A stretch of DNA of 64,000 nt from Pleodorina starrii (GCA_030267565.1 BRXU01000003.1:620001-684000), one strand, 5' to 3'; counted from the stretch's first letter, positions 22,439 through 36,239 are shown. Notes: a model not told the origin generated them from the sequence alone. A program made the numbers and translations.

Positions 22439-24967
22439 TCACGTGCTCGAAATGCCGTAAATGGGTCCCCGAATTCGTCGAGCCAGCTGCATGTCCTTCG
22501 GCACTGCACGCATACAAAAGACAGAGCAGGAGGAGAGGCGCAAGGACGGGGGAGGAAGGAGTTCGGGAAACAGGGTGCCAATGGTCAGGGAGTGCATTGA
22601 ACTGAAAGGAAAGGGAACTTCGATTCGACACGGGTGACGCGGCATCGTACACAGTTGGTGGCGGAAGCGGAAGGGATAGGCGAAGCAGGAGCGGTGCCCT
22701 TGTGGGGGCGGGAGCCTGGATTCGAGGACACGACACGGCGTACGCTATGGAAAGGGCCCCGGACTGCCCGCTGGTACTCAACTGATCGTGACGCGCTTTG
22801 CGTGGATGGCGCATAGATTGCAGTCCTCTAGGAGGTGAACGAGCATATCCTCGGACGCCTGTGAAATACACAATACGGCAGCGCACGGCACGGCGCACAC
22901 CAGGGCGGGAACCGGGCGGGCTCGGGCTAGTGAGAGACTCAAGACGGGGCGCCACTCACTATTCACCTTCCCACCGCACTTGCGGCCTTTGCGACCCAAC
23001 AGCGCAATCGTCCCATCCATCCATCCACCCACCCATGATCGCGCCCATCCTCGGTGGAGCTGTGATGGGCGCCGAGGCCTCAACGCTCACGCAGGTGGGG
23101 TGTGGCCTGACCAGGCGCGCCCGCTCCCCAGTTTTCCACCGGATAAGCAAGGACGGAGGCAGGTGACCACCAGGGCATCTAGCAACGGAGGGCATGTACC
23201 TCCGCGAATGTAGACGCCAGAGACCCAGAGACCCGCCCCTCAGCAGCCGCAGCGGCAGCGGCGCCACAGCCTGTCTTGTCTCACGCGGCCAAAAGTTCGA
23301 CTTGACTCGCTGCCCCAACGCCCCCCGGCCCACTTCCTTCCTTTGCCAACCTATGGACGCGCCAACCGGGCTTTCTGCGCCCCGACCCTTTCCCGCATGA
23401 CCAGGTTGAACCCACCTCTTGGAGCGCCAGCAGAGCCTCGGCCGTCCACCGGAACGGCTCCCGCAGCAACTGATTGCTGATCTCCCGGACCTGTGGGAAA
23501 CGTCCACGTCCACCGTCCACGTCGCGGCCGCCAGCCGCACATGCGAGCAGGCAGGAAAGGGGGTGGGGCAACGAGGTGTACTGCCTGGTAGCGATGTGCC
23601 GCAGAACATACCCTACAAGGGCTCTGGGTCCTCCAAGGCCCAAACGCCACACCCAGATGGCGCCCTGGGCCCTCTCGCCGAAGTGAGACGGTCCCCGGTT
23701 TCAAAAGTTCCCTCTGGCCTCTCCTCCTTCCCTCAGGCCCTACAACTCACCCGCGCCACCCCCGAATCCCGATCCAAGGGGCCCGTCCTCCGACCGGTTC
23801 CCACATCCCGGGGGACATCTTCCCAAAACCCTCCACCCACCAGGCGGGAAAAGGGTAATTTTCGTATCAAGAGCCCGGTCGATTTCTGGTACTTGCGGAT
23901 TTCCCGCAGCGCAACGGTGCCCGGCCGGTAGCGATGTGGCTCTGCGGGGGCGACAGGGGTTATGGTCGCATTGGAGGTGGCAAATGCCGTGCCGTGTATG
24001 GGGGGGATACAGAAGGGGAACTGGTGGACGGAGACACTGGTTGGGTGGTAAAAAATGATACCGCAGCGGAGACGAAGACTGCGTTAGCGAACGGACCCCG
24101 AACCCCCAGACCCCCGGGAGACCCCGGCATGCGGTCGGGCAAGTGCTGGGTGTGCTGGGTAGTGGTGGGGAAAAAGGCTATCTGCTGAGGGCGCTGCTGT
24201 TGCTACACCGTTCGCGCATGGTCGGTTCGAGTTGCGGCGGATGTGGTCGGTGGATTGGTCCTCATCCCACGGGGATTGTGGGGAAAGGGCCCACCCGACC
24301 CATGAATGTACGACGCCACAGCCGTGATGTTAAAGAGAATGTGCGTGGAAGTGGTAACTGAGATGAGTGCACACACGTCCAACCCCACAGAAAGGACGAG
24401 ATATGACCCGGAGAAACAGACAATTCGGGCGGGCTCAGCTCGTCGGGGAGCAGCAACCGCAAGGGGAAGCGAAACCCACGAACCGTGCAGGAGCCGGGGT
24501 CCAACAGACGGGGGTTAGGCTACCGTGCAGCAGAACGGGACGGGTCAGGCGAGTCTGCTGGAGGAGGCAGTGGCGGACGGTCCTGCCTCGACAGCCCCCT
24601 GCCTCCCTCCAGCCCTCGCAGTCCTCCCCAAGTGGCTCCTGGCCCCTGCCTCCAATGGATCCCCAATGCCCCGAAGCGCCTGCCGCTTTCCGCGACCCAC
24701 TTTTGATGGCTGAATCCGCTGCCGCCGCGGCCTGCGGGCTCCTGCCTCCTCGCGCAGGCGAACCACCCTTTTTCGCCACAGCGCGCGCAGCAGCCGCGCC
24801 TTTTTTGCCCTTCAAGGGGCGATGGCAAAAAGGCGTGCGCCTTGAGACACGAGGCTCAAAGCCATGGTGCGTCGTGCGGTACCGGGACTGCAAGTGGAAC
24901 CGGACGACCGGGGCGTTGACCACGACTCACAGGTACCTACCGGGTTCGTCTGCTTCGTCCTGGCCAT
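22439..24967 (-). CDS. CENH3: Centromeric histone H3 variant (CENH3), six exons
   Basis: Minus-strand exons: 24967-24941, 24809-24701, 23941-23841, 23490-23416, 22858-22783 and 22503-22439; phases agree and give 150 residues. The tail starts MARTKQT like H3, then leaves the canonical sequence for a Lys/Ala/Gly-rich stretch without ARKS. The histone fold is complete: [20 protein letters not shown] (alphaN), [15 protein letters not shown] (alpha1), [13 protein letters not shown] (alpha2 start), [25 protein letters not shown] and [13 protein letters not shown]. Loop 1 is one residue longer than in canonical H3, and the RWTAEA word with [10 protein letters not shown] is the plant CENH3 signature, so this is the nucleosomal histone that marks centromeres rather than bulk H3. 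Five introns, and apparently no neighbouring H2A/H2B/H4, also argue against a replication-type H3. The exon 2 acceptor (24809 or 24887) and the exon 1 donor have alternatives; the exon 5 donor is an unusual GTTGAG that splits the Met130 codon. Confidence 0.87.
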
Positions 24968-25598
24968 TGCTTTGACCAAATCAAGCCTGTCAGCTGGTGA
25001 CCCCCAACGTGCTCTGGATTTGCAAGCAAGAGCACAAATGTTTGCAGGTCCTTCTATCTGCCGTGGAGGCGAGCTCCTCGAATGGACCCGTGTGTATCTA
25101 TTTTTCAAAAAGGGTCACAACTACAGCGCTAGGCAAGTTAGGTGCTCATGTAAACCTAACGCAAAACTGTTTTCAAGCCAATTGAGCGTCAACCTTGAGC
25201 TACGGGGAAGAGGCAATGTAACGGATAGCCAGCCAGTACTAAAGTTTGATAACGCCGTCAACGCAGCCCGTGGAGGACGCCCCAACCTAGAAAGGTTACC
25301 CGCCAAAACCGAACGTACGACAAACTGAAGAGCTCCTCCTGCTCGCTCGCTGAAGCAGTATGATGGACAACGCCACGACATCATGAAGCTCACACAGACT
25401 ATTCGGGCTAGGACTCTTCATGACGCAAAAATAGTCCAAAATGCCGTGAGGCTGCACCAGAGCAGAGCACGCAGAGATGAGCCTGCGTTGCTCTCATACA
25501 CCTGCTACTGAAGCTTTGCAGTAGTTGCGTTACTAGGGGCCCTGGAGTGTAAGGACAACAAAAGGCCTGTGAGGGACGCTCTGCCCCCAATTGGAAAA
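24968..25598. promoter_or_regulatory. Putative bidirectional promoter, CENH3/CABIN1
   Basis: Only 631 bases separate the start codons of CENH3 (minus) and CABIN1 (plus), so the 5' untranslated regions and core promoters of both must lie here. No obvious TATA box or known cell-cycle element was recognised by eye. The composition is less GC-rich than the flanking exons. Confidence 0.5.
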
Positions 25599-28500
25599 AT
25601 GGTCCGCTTGGCGACTTTTAACGCCCGTAATGCCAAACCGAGGACAGAGGCACGTGTAAGCGATTAAAACCCTGCTCTCCTTGCCGTTATTGGGATCCAC
25701 TGTCCCCTGGGCACTGTGGCAGGGCCGTGCAGTCCCGGTTGCGTTCCTCAAGCTGTGGTGGCCGTGTGCATACTCCCAAATGCACATCCGCTTGCGCCCA
25801 TAAGCTCCCCCATCCCTTATGCCAGCATCCCCTGCTTACCCTCCGGTCCTGCACCGCTTGTGGATCCGGCTAGCAGCTCTGTTGCCATGGCCCTCGCTCG
25901 AGAGCCTCTGAAGTCCCTTGTCCCCCGTGTCCCTGCTGTTACATTGCGTTCTTCTATACTCCAAAACACCCCTTGCACGCACGCACCTGCATGCCTACCC
26001 ATTCTGCTGACGCCGCTGCTCCATCACGTACCAATCCCAGGTGGATCAAGGGGGGCCCGGCGGTGTTGCAGCCGCAGGGCCGGAGCCCACGGAGACGCCG
26101 GAGGCGCAGGAGGCCCGCTTGGTAGGGTGGAAATGGGGGCTCCGGATTTGGGTCGCTGCCCTTTGGCATCTGGATGGGCATCTGGGGGTTGGGTGAGAAG
26201 AGTGGCAGGCCAGGCGGCGGCCGAGGTGGGAGTGGCAGCAGGGTCTGAGGAGGAGGACGGAGGGAGAAGGCGGCGCGGTGAGGGCAGAGGCGATGACGTT
26301 GGAGCCGTCATCTGGGTGGGACGTGGGGGCCAACGGACCAATCCCCAGCGGGACACGTGATGAAGTGGACAAACAACAAGCAGAGCCCCCTTCCCAGCCC
26401 CTCCGACCGGCATGCTCCCCTGTGCCGTGCCTCCCCTGTGCCTTCGTCGTCGTCGTCGCCGCCTGCATTGCCGTCACCGCTCGCCGACAGGTTGCCCAGT
26501 ACCAATCGGCACTGGTCAGCGCTGCGGAGGGCAGCACCCAGCAGGCAGTGGAGGGCTTCCAGGTGGGGGCGACTGCGGAGGGGTGACTTGCCACCTGGGT
26601 GGGTGGTGGGGGTGACTTGCCACCTGGGTGGGTGGTGGTGGGGGGGGGTGACTTGGCACCTGGGTGGTGGGGGGGTGACTTGGCACCTGGGTGGTGGGGG
26701 GGTGACTTGGCACCTGGGTGGGTGGTGGGGGTGACTTGCCACCTGGGTGGGTGGGGGGGGGTGACTTGCCACCTGGGTGGGTGGGGGGGGGTGACTTGCC
26801 ACCTGGGTGGGTGGTGGGAGAAGAGCTGCGAAGGCACGAGGGCAGCGAGGAGGAGGCAGGGGGGCGACCCGGTGGCTGTGAGGCCGTCGGGATCCGGCAA
26901 TGAGTCAATGACCCATCACCGCAAGCCGTACTGCGGTGATGATGGGCAAAGCCCGCTTTCCGGAGTGCGACACATCCGTTGGGCTCGTTGGACGCGGGGT
27001 GCCCCAACACCGCGCCGGCGCGGCCCCCCCTCCCCGCCCCTCGCAGGCCATGCTGCGGCATCCCCTGCTGGCTGCCGGCCCACAAGGCGCAGCGGGTGAG
27101 GGAGTGACGGGGCGCGGCACTGGCTGGGCTGGGCTGGGCTGGTTGTCGGGCTGGGGGTTGGGGTGGGCGGGACGCGGCGTTGGCTGGGCTGGGCTGGGTT
27201 GGGCATGCCTGGATTAGGTTGGGTTGCGTTGGATATGGCATGTGCGCGTGTCGGCAAGGCGAGCGCTTATTGGCGCTGAGGTGTGCGATGCAGTGAAGTC
27301 GCGGGTCCTGTTATGGTCATGGTCCGGTCCGGTCCTGTCCTGCCATGGTCCTGTCATTGTCCGTTCAGGTCAGGGCCGGTCCTCCCGCGGAGCGTTGCGG
27401 TGGTGAGTGCCCTGGGTCCTGGCCGCTGGGCGCGCGCCACTGTGACTGGCCCCCGCACCTGTCCCCCCTTCTCCCTCCGCCAAACCCCACATTTCCCGGC
27501 TGCCTTTCAGCCACATCTTCCCGCCGAACCCCACATTCCCCTGCTGCCGTGCAGCCACCCGCAGCACGCTGCGTGAGCTGCGCTTCCTCGCCACACGGAA
27601 CCTCGCGGACCAGCTGGGTCTCCTGGAGGAGCAACAGCAGCAACAGCAACAACAGCAGCAACAGGAACAGCAGCTTGTGGGTGCTTCGGGGGACGCCGGC
27701 GGGCCGCTGGCGGGGCCAGGATGGGCGGAGGACGGCGGCGCAGCGGGCGGCAGCGGCAGCACGACCGCGCTGCGGCTGCAGCTGTACGGCGAGGCGATCA
27801 TGCAGCAGTACACGGACGCGCAGGTGTGTGTGCGGGTGCGCGCGCGTGTGTGTGCGCGTGTGTGTGTGCTGAGAAGGCGGCCGGAAAGTCATCACGGTGT
27901 TGGACCCGGGGGTCCCGGGGTCGTGTGGCATGCCTAGCGCGTTAGGCGTGCCAGGACCTCGGGAACAATGTTCCATCCCAACGAAGCGCTGCGCGGGCCT
28001 CTTTGGACATCGGCTGAAGGGCAGCACTCGGGGGAGGGCGGGCGCACAACGGTCTCGCGCCGTTGGCCGCCCACACACACCTCCCGCTCACTACCTCCTC
28101 GCCCACACTCCTCCCCCCACGTTTCCACTGGCTTTCAATAGGCTGATCATCCGTACCCTACACCTACCCACCCTTCTCGCCTCCTGCTGCCTTTGCCGCC
28201 GCCCTCGCATCGGCCCTCACCACCTCCAACCTCCTCCTCTCCTCCCCCTCGTCGTCGCCAAGCAGGCTGCCGGCTCCGGAACCGCTGGCGCCGCCGCCGC
28301 CGGCGACCCCGTCCTGTGGCACCGTCTGGCTGACGTGGCACTGCAGGACGGCCGCCCGGGTCTGGCCAGGTACGCGCTGGAGACCGGTCTGGCGGCGTCG
28401 GGCTGGCGACATGTCGTACTCCTAGAGAAGCTGCTGCAGCTGCAGCTCCGTACAGATGACGTGGCGGGCGCGCTGGCGAGCTGCCGCCGCTTGGCGTCGC

Positions 28501-31500
28501 TGGACCCTTTCCACCCATGGCTGCAGCCCGCCGGCGGCGGCGGCGGCGGCGCCGCCGCCGCCGCCGCCAGGACTCTGCCGTCGCGGCTGCTGCGGCTGGT
28601 GGACCCCCAGAAGGCGGCACTGGAGGAGTTTCTGGAGCGCCAGCGGCTGGAGCAGCAGTACGGCTATGGGCACGGGTACGGACCGCCGTACGATGGCGGG
28701 CAGGAGCTGGATGCGGCGGCGGCGGTGGCGGCGGCGGGGTTGCCGCAGCTGGAGGCGCCGGTGTTGGAGGATCGGCTGCCGGAGGGCCTGCCTGCCAAGC
28801 GGCGGCGGCTGACGGCTGAGGTGGCGGAGGTGGCGGAAGCTGCGTCGCCCGGCAGCGACGTCATTGACTTGGAGGTCCCCGTCGTCGCGTACTCGGCCCA
28901 AGCGTCGCCGCACCCATCGTCGGCAGAGGCGGCGGCGGCGACGGCGGCGACGGCCGTCGCCGTTGTCGACGCCGACGCTGCGAATCCCAGGCAGGCCCTG
29001 TACGACAGCACTGCCGTACTGACGTCACTGAACCGTCTGCTGCGGGGCCTGCCGCCGGGCCTCGGGGCCGCCGATGCCGGGGGGGCTGCGGGCGCTGAGA
29101 GGCTGGCTGGTGCGGTGCTGCGCCTGGCACCTGCGTCAACGGGGTCAAGAGCTGGCGGCGCCGCCGCCGCCGCCGCCGCTGGGGCGGCGGAGGACGATCC
29201 GCAGGCTCGGCGGCATGCTGTCGCCGGGACAGCGGCCGCGGGATCCGCGGCGCATGGGTCGGGAGGTATGGGGTTGGGAGATCGCACTGCAGGTCATGGC
29301 CAGTCCATGGACTTGGATGCCGCCGCCGCCGCTGCTTCTGCTGCTAATGCGGCGCCGGGGCCGGGTACGGGTACGGGTACGGACGGGGTGACGAGCGACG
29401 GTGTGGGAGAGCCGGAGGGCTCCAGCCAGCCGCCGCCGCCGCCTCCCCGGGGAGCATCAGGTGCGAGTCAGCGGCCGGGCGGCGGAGGGCAGCCCACCGC
29501 CGCGAGAGGCCTGGCGGCGGCGATGGCGGCGGCCGCCGCTGAGGGGGCGCCAGTTCGGACCAGCACCAGGAGGGCAGCTCGCGACGCCGCCGCCGCCGCG
29601 GCAGCGGCCGGGCCGCCTGCGGCGGCGGCTGACGCCGCCGCCGCCGCCGCCGCCGCCTGCGGCGGCGGCGGCGGCGCGGCGTTGACGGCAACGGTGGATA
29701 AGGTTCTGGCGGCAGCAATAGCGGGCCGCAGCCGGGGGGCGGGAGGCGGCGGCGGCGCCGCCGCCACCGCCGCCGGCGGCGCGGCGGGCGCGGCGGCGGC
29801 CGAGGAGCCGACGGCGACGGTGCTTGCGTGGCGGCGCCTTTGGCTGCAGCTGGAAAAGCTGGGCTTGCCGGAGGAAGGGGTGGTGGCGGCGGCGCAGCCA
29901 CAGCCGCCAGCGGGATCCGCCACCGGTGTAACACGCGTGTCGTTGTCGCCGCCGACCGTTCCCGCGGCCGGGCAGGCCACCTTGCCCGCGCGGATGCCGC
30001 TGGCTAGCGCGGACAGCAACAACAAGCCCGCTGCTGGACAGGGCTCAGCAGCCGCTGGCGGCGGCGGCACTGCCGCCGCCGGCGGCGGCGCCAGCGCGTC
30101 TCCCCGCGCCGGTCTCCTCACTCGTAAATGGCTCGCCGGCAGTCCGAGCCGCGGCGGCAGGGGTACGACATCGCCGGAGGCGGGGCCTGCCAGCCATCTG
30201 GTTGGTGGCGGCGGCGCCGGCGGCGATGCGCGTCCCGCCGCGTCGCCGTCGGAGCAGGCCCGCGGGCCGCCGCTGGATCCGCGCGGCGCCGGACCCGTGG
30301 GTCGCTTCCTGCTGGAGGGAGCCGGCTCGCTCACGATCGCCAGGGCCGCACTCCTGTGCGTGCTGGCTGAGCCGGCGGTCCTGAGCACGTGGCCACCACT
30401 CGTACGGCAGGTCCTGCTGTTGGAGCCGTACGTCAGCCGCGCTCTGGCGCCGTACGACAGCGGCGGCGGCGCGGCGGAGGCGGAGGCGGAGGCGGCGATG
30501 GGCCAGTGGGCCTTGCTGGCGGCGCTGCATCTGGAGCAGACGATGATGCAGCAGGAAGGTGACGGCGCCGGAGGCGGCGGCGGCGGCGGCGGAGCCGCCG
30601 CCGCCGCCAGCGGGACGGCGGCGGAGCTGTCGCCTGCTGGCGGTGGCGGCGGCGCAAAGGCCAAGGCCGCCGCGTCTAGGCTGCGGCAGCAGCCGAAGGG
30701 CAGGGCGGCGGTGGCAGGGGCGAAGGCCCCGAGTGCCGCCGCGGCAGATGCCGCTCCCGGCAAGGCCGCCGACGGGGTTGACATTGCCGCGCCGGGGACG
30801 GCGGCGGCGTCAGCGGCGGCGGCGTCAGCGGCAGCGGACGGCCTGCCTGGGATGGGGGTGCAGGAGCACTTGAAGCGGGCGGAGGAGCTGCTGCAGTTGT
30901 TGCTGGCGGAGGCTGTGCTGACGGGCATGAGGGTGACGGCGCCGCCAGCGGCGGCAGCGGCGGCGGCGCCGACGGAGATGGCGGATGGCGGCGGCGCCGG
31001 CGAAGCGGCGCTGGCGCTGACGTGGCGGCCGTCAGAGGCGGGTTTGGCCGTGGACATCGCGACTGGTAAGGGGTTTGCTGCAGGGAGGGGATGTGTCGGG
31101 CTGGGGTGGGCCAAGACCGTGGGCTGCTAGGCGCTGAAACTCCCGCCGGTAGCTGGGGCCCCTGCTCGCTTCGTGCCTCTTTTCGTCCGTTTCGTTTCTC
31201 TGTGCCCCCGTGCCCCCTCCGTCTGCGCCGTCCCTGTCCCTATGCCCCGCCGCAACACGCATCCCTCCCCCTCCTAACCACACACACACACCACTCCAGC
31301 CGCGGAGGACGACGCCGACCAAGCGGAAGACGCCGGCGGCGCGGCAGCGGCGGCGCCGACTGCCCGCAATCTGGCGCAGCGCAGTACGGCATGCACGGAG
31401 GTCGTACACTGCCGCGCCATGTCGATGTACTGGTGGCTGCGGGGGCACCTGCTGGAGCGGGAGAACAAGGTGGGTACGACACGGCTTGGTACATTGGGTA

Positions 31501-34500
31501 CAGCAGTACGGTGATGCGTCGTATTGCCCGCTTGTGCGCCTTGCGGTGCGGGCACGTCCCTCCACCGCCCAGCGTCGCCGTCTCGCGCATGTACATTGTT
31601 TCTGTCGGAGGTGTGCCCCCGTGCTTCCGGGGAAAAGGCGGGTACGGTAGCAAAGCGCTTATCTCGTTTCCTCTTACACCTCGTCTGGAAGGATCTCGGT
31701 GGCACCGCCACCCGGCCACCATGCCTTGAGACCCCATGCCGCCCACCCTGGAGCGCTTTGGCCCCCATCCCCCTCGCGCGATACCTTTTCCTTCCCTCCC
31801 GAATGCCTTTACGGTTTTACCGTTTTACTACTTCATCATCCTGGTTAGTGGATGGCTGGGTTGCTACCAGTACCAGTACCATTGCCGCATTTCGCTCTCA
31901 GCCCCCCGCTGACGCTGACGCTGACGGCCTCCCTCCCACCGCTGTCGGCGTCATCGTTACTGCCCCACCCACCCCGCTGTACGCCGAACTCCGCTGAACT
32001 CCGCTGTAACCCGCTGTAACCCGCTTATACAACGCTTTACGCTTTAACAGGTCCTAGACGCGCAGGAGTCCTATCTCAGGTGCCTGGACCTGCTGCCGCC
32101 CGACCAGCCCGCGCCCGCGCCCGTGCCTGTGGCCGCTGCCGCCGCGGAGGCACCAGCGGAGGCGGCACCAGCTGGATCTCGTCACCGGGGCCCGGCTGCG
32201 CAGCAAGCCGGGCACGCCTCGACGGCCGCCGCCGCTGACGACGACATCGCGCGGAAAGGCCGCGGCGACGGCGACGGCGACGAGGCTTGGCCTGGATGTT
32301 GGTCGTTGCCCGGCTGCAGCGCCGTGCGGCCCCCGACGGCGGCGGCGGTGACGGCGCGCGTGCGCGCTCTGGACGTGTTCCGTACGATGGCGGAGGCGGA
32401 GCGCCTGGCGGCGGCGGGCGAGCAGGAGCAGGTCGTGGACCTGCTCCTCAACGTTGCGTTTCCGCCGCAGCGTCAGGAGGCGGCGCCGGGCTCGGACGCG
32501 GTGGCGGCGCCGCCGGCGCCGGAGGTTGAGGACCTGACGCCGGGCGGCGGTGCGGCGGCGGCGGCGGCGCGCAACCAGGCGCGTGTGCAACTGAAGGCGG
32601 TGCAGCTGCTGAGGGAAGCGTTGACGGCGCTGCTGCAGCCGCCGCCGCCGCCTGCTGCGCCGTCGCCACGGCCGCCACCGGAGGCGCGTTCGGACGACGC
32701 GCCGACGGAGGTGCAGCCGCCGTCGCGGCGCGACGCGGCGCCCGAAGCGGCGGCGGCGGCGGCGGCACAGCAGCAAGCGCCGCAGCCGGCGGCGACGGCG
32801 GAGGGCGTCACAGCCATCGTACCCGCGGACGTGCTACCGCCGCCGGCTACAGCTGGGACCGCGCCCGACTCTGCAGCTGGGGTGGAGCTGGGGCGGCCAC
32901 AGCCGGCGGGTGCGGCGGCGGATGGCGGCGGGACTGCTGCGGGCGCCGACCAAATGGAGGTCGACACGCCGGGAGAGGCGGCGGAAGGGGCTGCGCAGGC
33001 GGCGGCGGCGGCGCAGGAGGCCGCGGCGGCTGCCGCCGCTGCAGCGGCGGCAGCTGCGGAGGCGGCAGCCGCAGCAGAAGCGAGAGCGGCGGCGGAAGCG
33101 GCGGAACGGGCGCGCGTCCTCCGCATCGCGCAGCGTCCGTACAGGGAGCTTCTGCTTCGATGTAACCTGGCGCTGCTGTGCTTCAACCTCCGGCGGGCGG
33201 TAGCGGGGGCGACGGAGTCGCTGGGGGGGAGCCGATCCGCCGCCGTGGCGGCGTCGGCCGCGTCGGCGGGTACGGCACTTCGCGGCCCGGCGGCGGAGCT
33301 CCGCGAGTGCGTCGCGGCGCTGCGGGCGTGCCGCCGCCGGGTCGGCGTCGACGCTGCCGGTCCCGCCGCCGCTGCCACCGCTGCGCCTGACGCCGCCGAG
33401 TCGGCTGCAGGGCTGACGTCATCCTCCGGATCGCGTGCACCGCCGCCGAGTGCTGCACGCAGTGACGAGGACGAGGACGCCCTGCCGGCGGCGTGCCTGC
33501 CTTGGGTACGGCGGCTGCAAGTACGACTAGTGTCGTACTTGCAGACCCTGCAATCTGTTATGATGCTGATGGAGCCGTTGGCATCGGGCAGCGGAGGCGG
33601 CAGCGGTGGCGGCGGCAGTGGCGGCGCCGGCGGCGGACCGGGCCCCAGCCGACTCAACAGCCGAGTGCAGCTGGCGAAGGCCCTCCGGGGCCTTATGTTG
33701 GACGTGAGTCTCGGCGTCCTGGCATGTCATAGATTGGATCCTGTCGCCGCCGCTGACCCCGACGGATGCTACAGCCTCATTACGGCGCTGACGACCGTTC
33801 TGTGCTGCAGCCGGCCCGGCTTGGGGGTCGCCGTGGCGGGCGGGCACGTGGCGACGGCGCCGCCGCCGGCGGCGGCGCCGGGCGCCGCCGCCGGGCCGGC
33901 GGCCGCTCCCACCGGCACCGCCAGCGGCGGCGGTGGCGGCGGCAGCAGCGCCGCCGCTGCCGCGGCGGCCGCCGCCGCCGCGGCGACGGCGGCGCCGTGG
34001 GAGCTGGCGCCGTACCTGCGGGAGGCACTGCAACTGCTGGGGCCGCATGTGGATGCGCTGGCTGCTGACGGGGGCGGTGGCTTGCGGAGCGCCGCCGCCG
34101 CCGCCGCCGCCGCCGCAGTTGGCGGCGCGGCGTCAGCGCCCGGAGTTATGCCCGCGCCGGTCGAGCCCGCGGTGGTGGCCGCAACGGCGTCCGCCGACAT
34201 GGAGCTTGATGCGTGTCCAGCCGCGGGGGTGTGTTCCGGCGGTGTCGCCGCTGCAGCTGCCGACGGCGGCGGCGGCGGCGGCGCCGTAGAGCCTGACGGC
34301 GACGGGTATCCGGCTGGCACCTGGCCCGGCTTGCTTGCAGTCCAGGTGTTATCGTGGCGAGAAGCGGATGCGTTGAGCGAAGACACGGACAGCGGAGATG
34401 AGTCCGACGGCGACGGTGACGGCGACGGCAACCGGGCGGGCAGCTCGGCCGCTGGGGCCGACGGCACGGCCCTGGCGGCGGCGGCGGCGACAGACGCGTC

Positions 34501-36186
34501 CTGCGTGGACGGCGGCGGCGCCGCCACGCTGGCCGATCTTGAGTCGCTGCCGCCGCTGAAGGCCGCCGCCAGGGCCTTGATGATCATGGAGAGCTGCAGC
34601 GGAGGCGGCGGAGGCGGGCGTGCGCAGGGACCCGAGAAGGAGGCGGCGGCGGCAGCGGAGGCGGTGGCGGCGGCGGCGGCGGAGCGTCGGGTGGCGTCGC
34701 TGCGGCGGCTGTGCGGCGCGCAGGCGCAGCTGCTGTGGCTGATGTTTGGTGTGGACTTCCCGTGGAGGGACCGGGGCTGGGGCTTCGGACTGCCCATACC
34801 CACGGTACGGTACGGCGTTGTGCCCACGTGCCTTGCCTTGGCAGCGATCCGGCTACTGTTACCTCTGCGCGGGGGTGGCTTTTCTTTCTGCCAAGTCTCA
34901 CTCACATCGCTCATCGCCCGGTAGCTGGTAGGTATCGATCATCAGGTCTGGTCAGCAAGGTCGGTCGGTCGGTCCTTCCGGGTCCCTTCGCTCCCGCCAC
35001 CTGTCACCGCCCGGGTCTCTTCGCTGCGTTTCGTGTGCCTTCAACCCTAAACCCCCCACAGGCCACGATGGACGCCGCCGCCGCGGACGAGGCCAGCGAC
35101 CGGCCCTTCCTGCCTGGCGAGAAGGACGCGCTGCTGCTGTGGCGCATCGTGGGACCGCACGCGGCGCTGTTGGCTCAGCCGCCGGAGCTGCCCGGCCTGG
35201 GGCGGGAGGCGCGGGAGGCGATGGACGCGGGCTTTGCGTACCAACTGGAGGTGGGTACAGAAAACTCCGCCGCAGTTGGCAGTTGGCAGTTGGGTCATTC
35301 GTGAACGCCGTCTCCGTCACCGCTGTGGTATCTTTTCTTTTTACCTCCCGCCAACCCTCCCGCTAAAATCCCACCCACCCAATCACCCACCCACCAACGC
35401 CACCCCCCGCAGGGCCTGTTGCCCGCTCTGGACTGCCTGGCCTCCTCTCTGCCTCCCCTGCCCCACCCCGCGCTCCCCTCCAGCGCCCCCCACCGCTACC
35501 TGCACGACCCGGCTCCCGACAACCTGCTGCTGGCCCTACATCCGGAGGAGCACCTGCCGTACTGGCTCAGACAGCAGCCTGCTCAGCAGCAGCAGGAGCG
35601 GGGGAAGGAGCGGGGGCAGGGGCACCAGGGGGCGGTGGAGGACGACGAGCCGGCCGCGGCGCAGGGGCCGAATCTGCTTGCTTGGGGAGGGAGGTCCGCG
35701 GCGGCTTCGGAGCCAGCGGCGGCGGCGGCGGCGGTGCGCGAATTCCTGGCAGCGGAGGAGCGGCGGATGCGTGGAGTGGACCCGTTGTGGGCGGTGCGTT
35801 TGGGCGGGGGCGGGGAGGCGGAAGGGGGGGGGGCCCATTTTATTATTCATTCGTTCAATCATCTACTTTATTCATTCATTCATTTGTTCAATTCATTCAT
35901 CCAAGAAAGGTGTTGCGACTCGTTTGATCTTTGCTTGCGCGGTCTTGCGGGCGAGTAGGATGCGCGAGGTGTTTTGCAGTATAAGGGGTTGAGTAAGAGG
36001 GGGGGGTGGGGGCTGCATGGGCCGCATGGCGCCATCCTCCTCCTGCCGTGCCGTGCCGTACTGTGCCGTACCGTGCCGCGCTCCTCGCAGGTCCACCGCT
36101 GGCTGTACTTCTGCATCCTGCGCGCGCGGGCCCTGGACCCCGAGCCGCCCACAGCCCACCAGCAGCTGCTGTGGCACCGGACGGGA

Positions 36187-36239
<53 letters not shown>

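Noticed and set aside
22439..24967. Canonical replication-dependent histone H3
   Set aside because: The ARKS block is missing, loop 1 is longer, it has RWTAEA, five introns and no adjacent histone genes.
29468..31114. 548-codon minus-strand open frame within CABIN1 exon 6
   Set aside because: It mirrors the Ala/Gly codons of the sense strand, has no recognisable domain and no splice partners on the minus strand.
27897..31130. Plus-strand frame starting at 27897 as the gene start
   Set aside because: CABIN1 homology begins further upstream (25599) and the exon is entered at a CAG acceptor just before 28266; 27897-28265 is intron.
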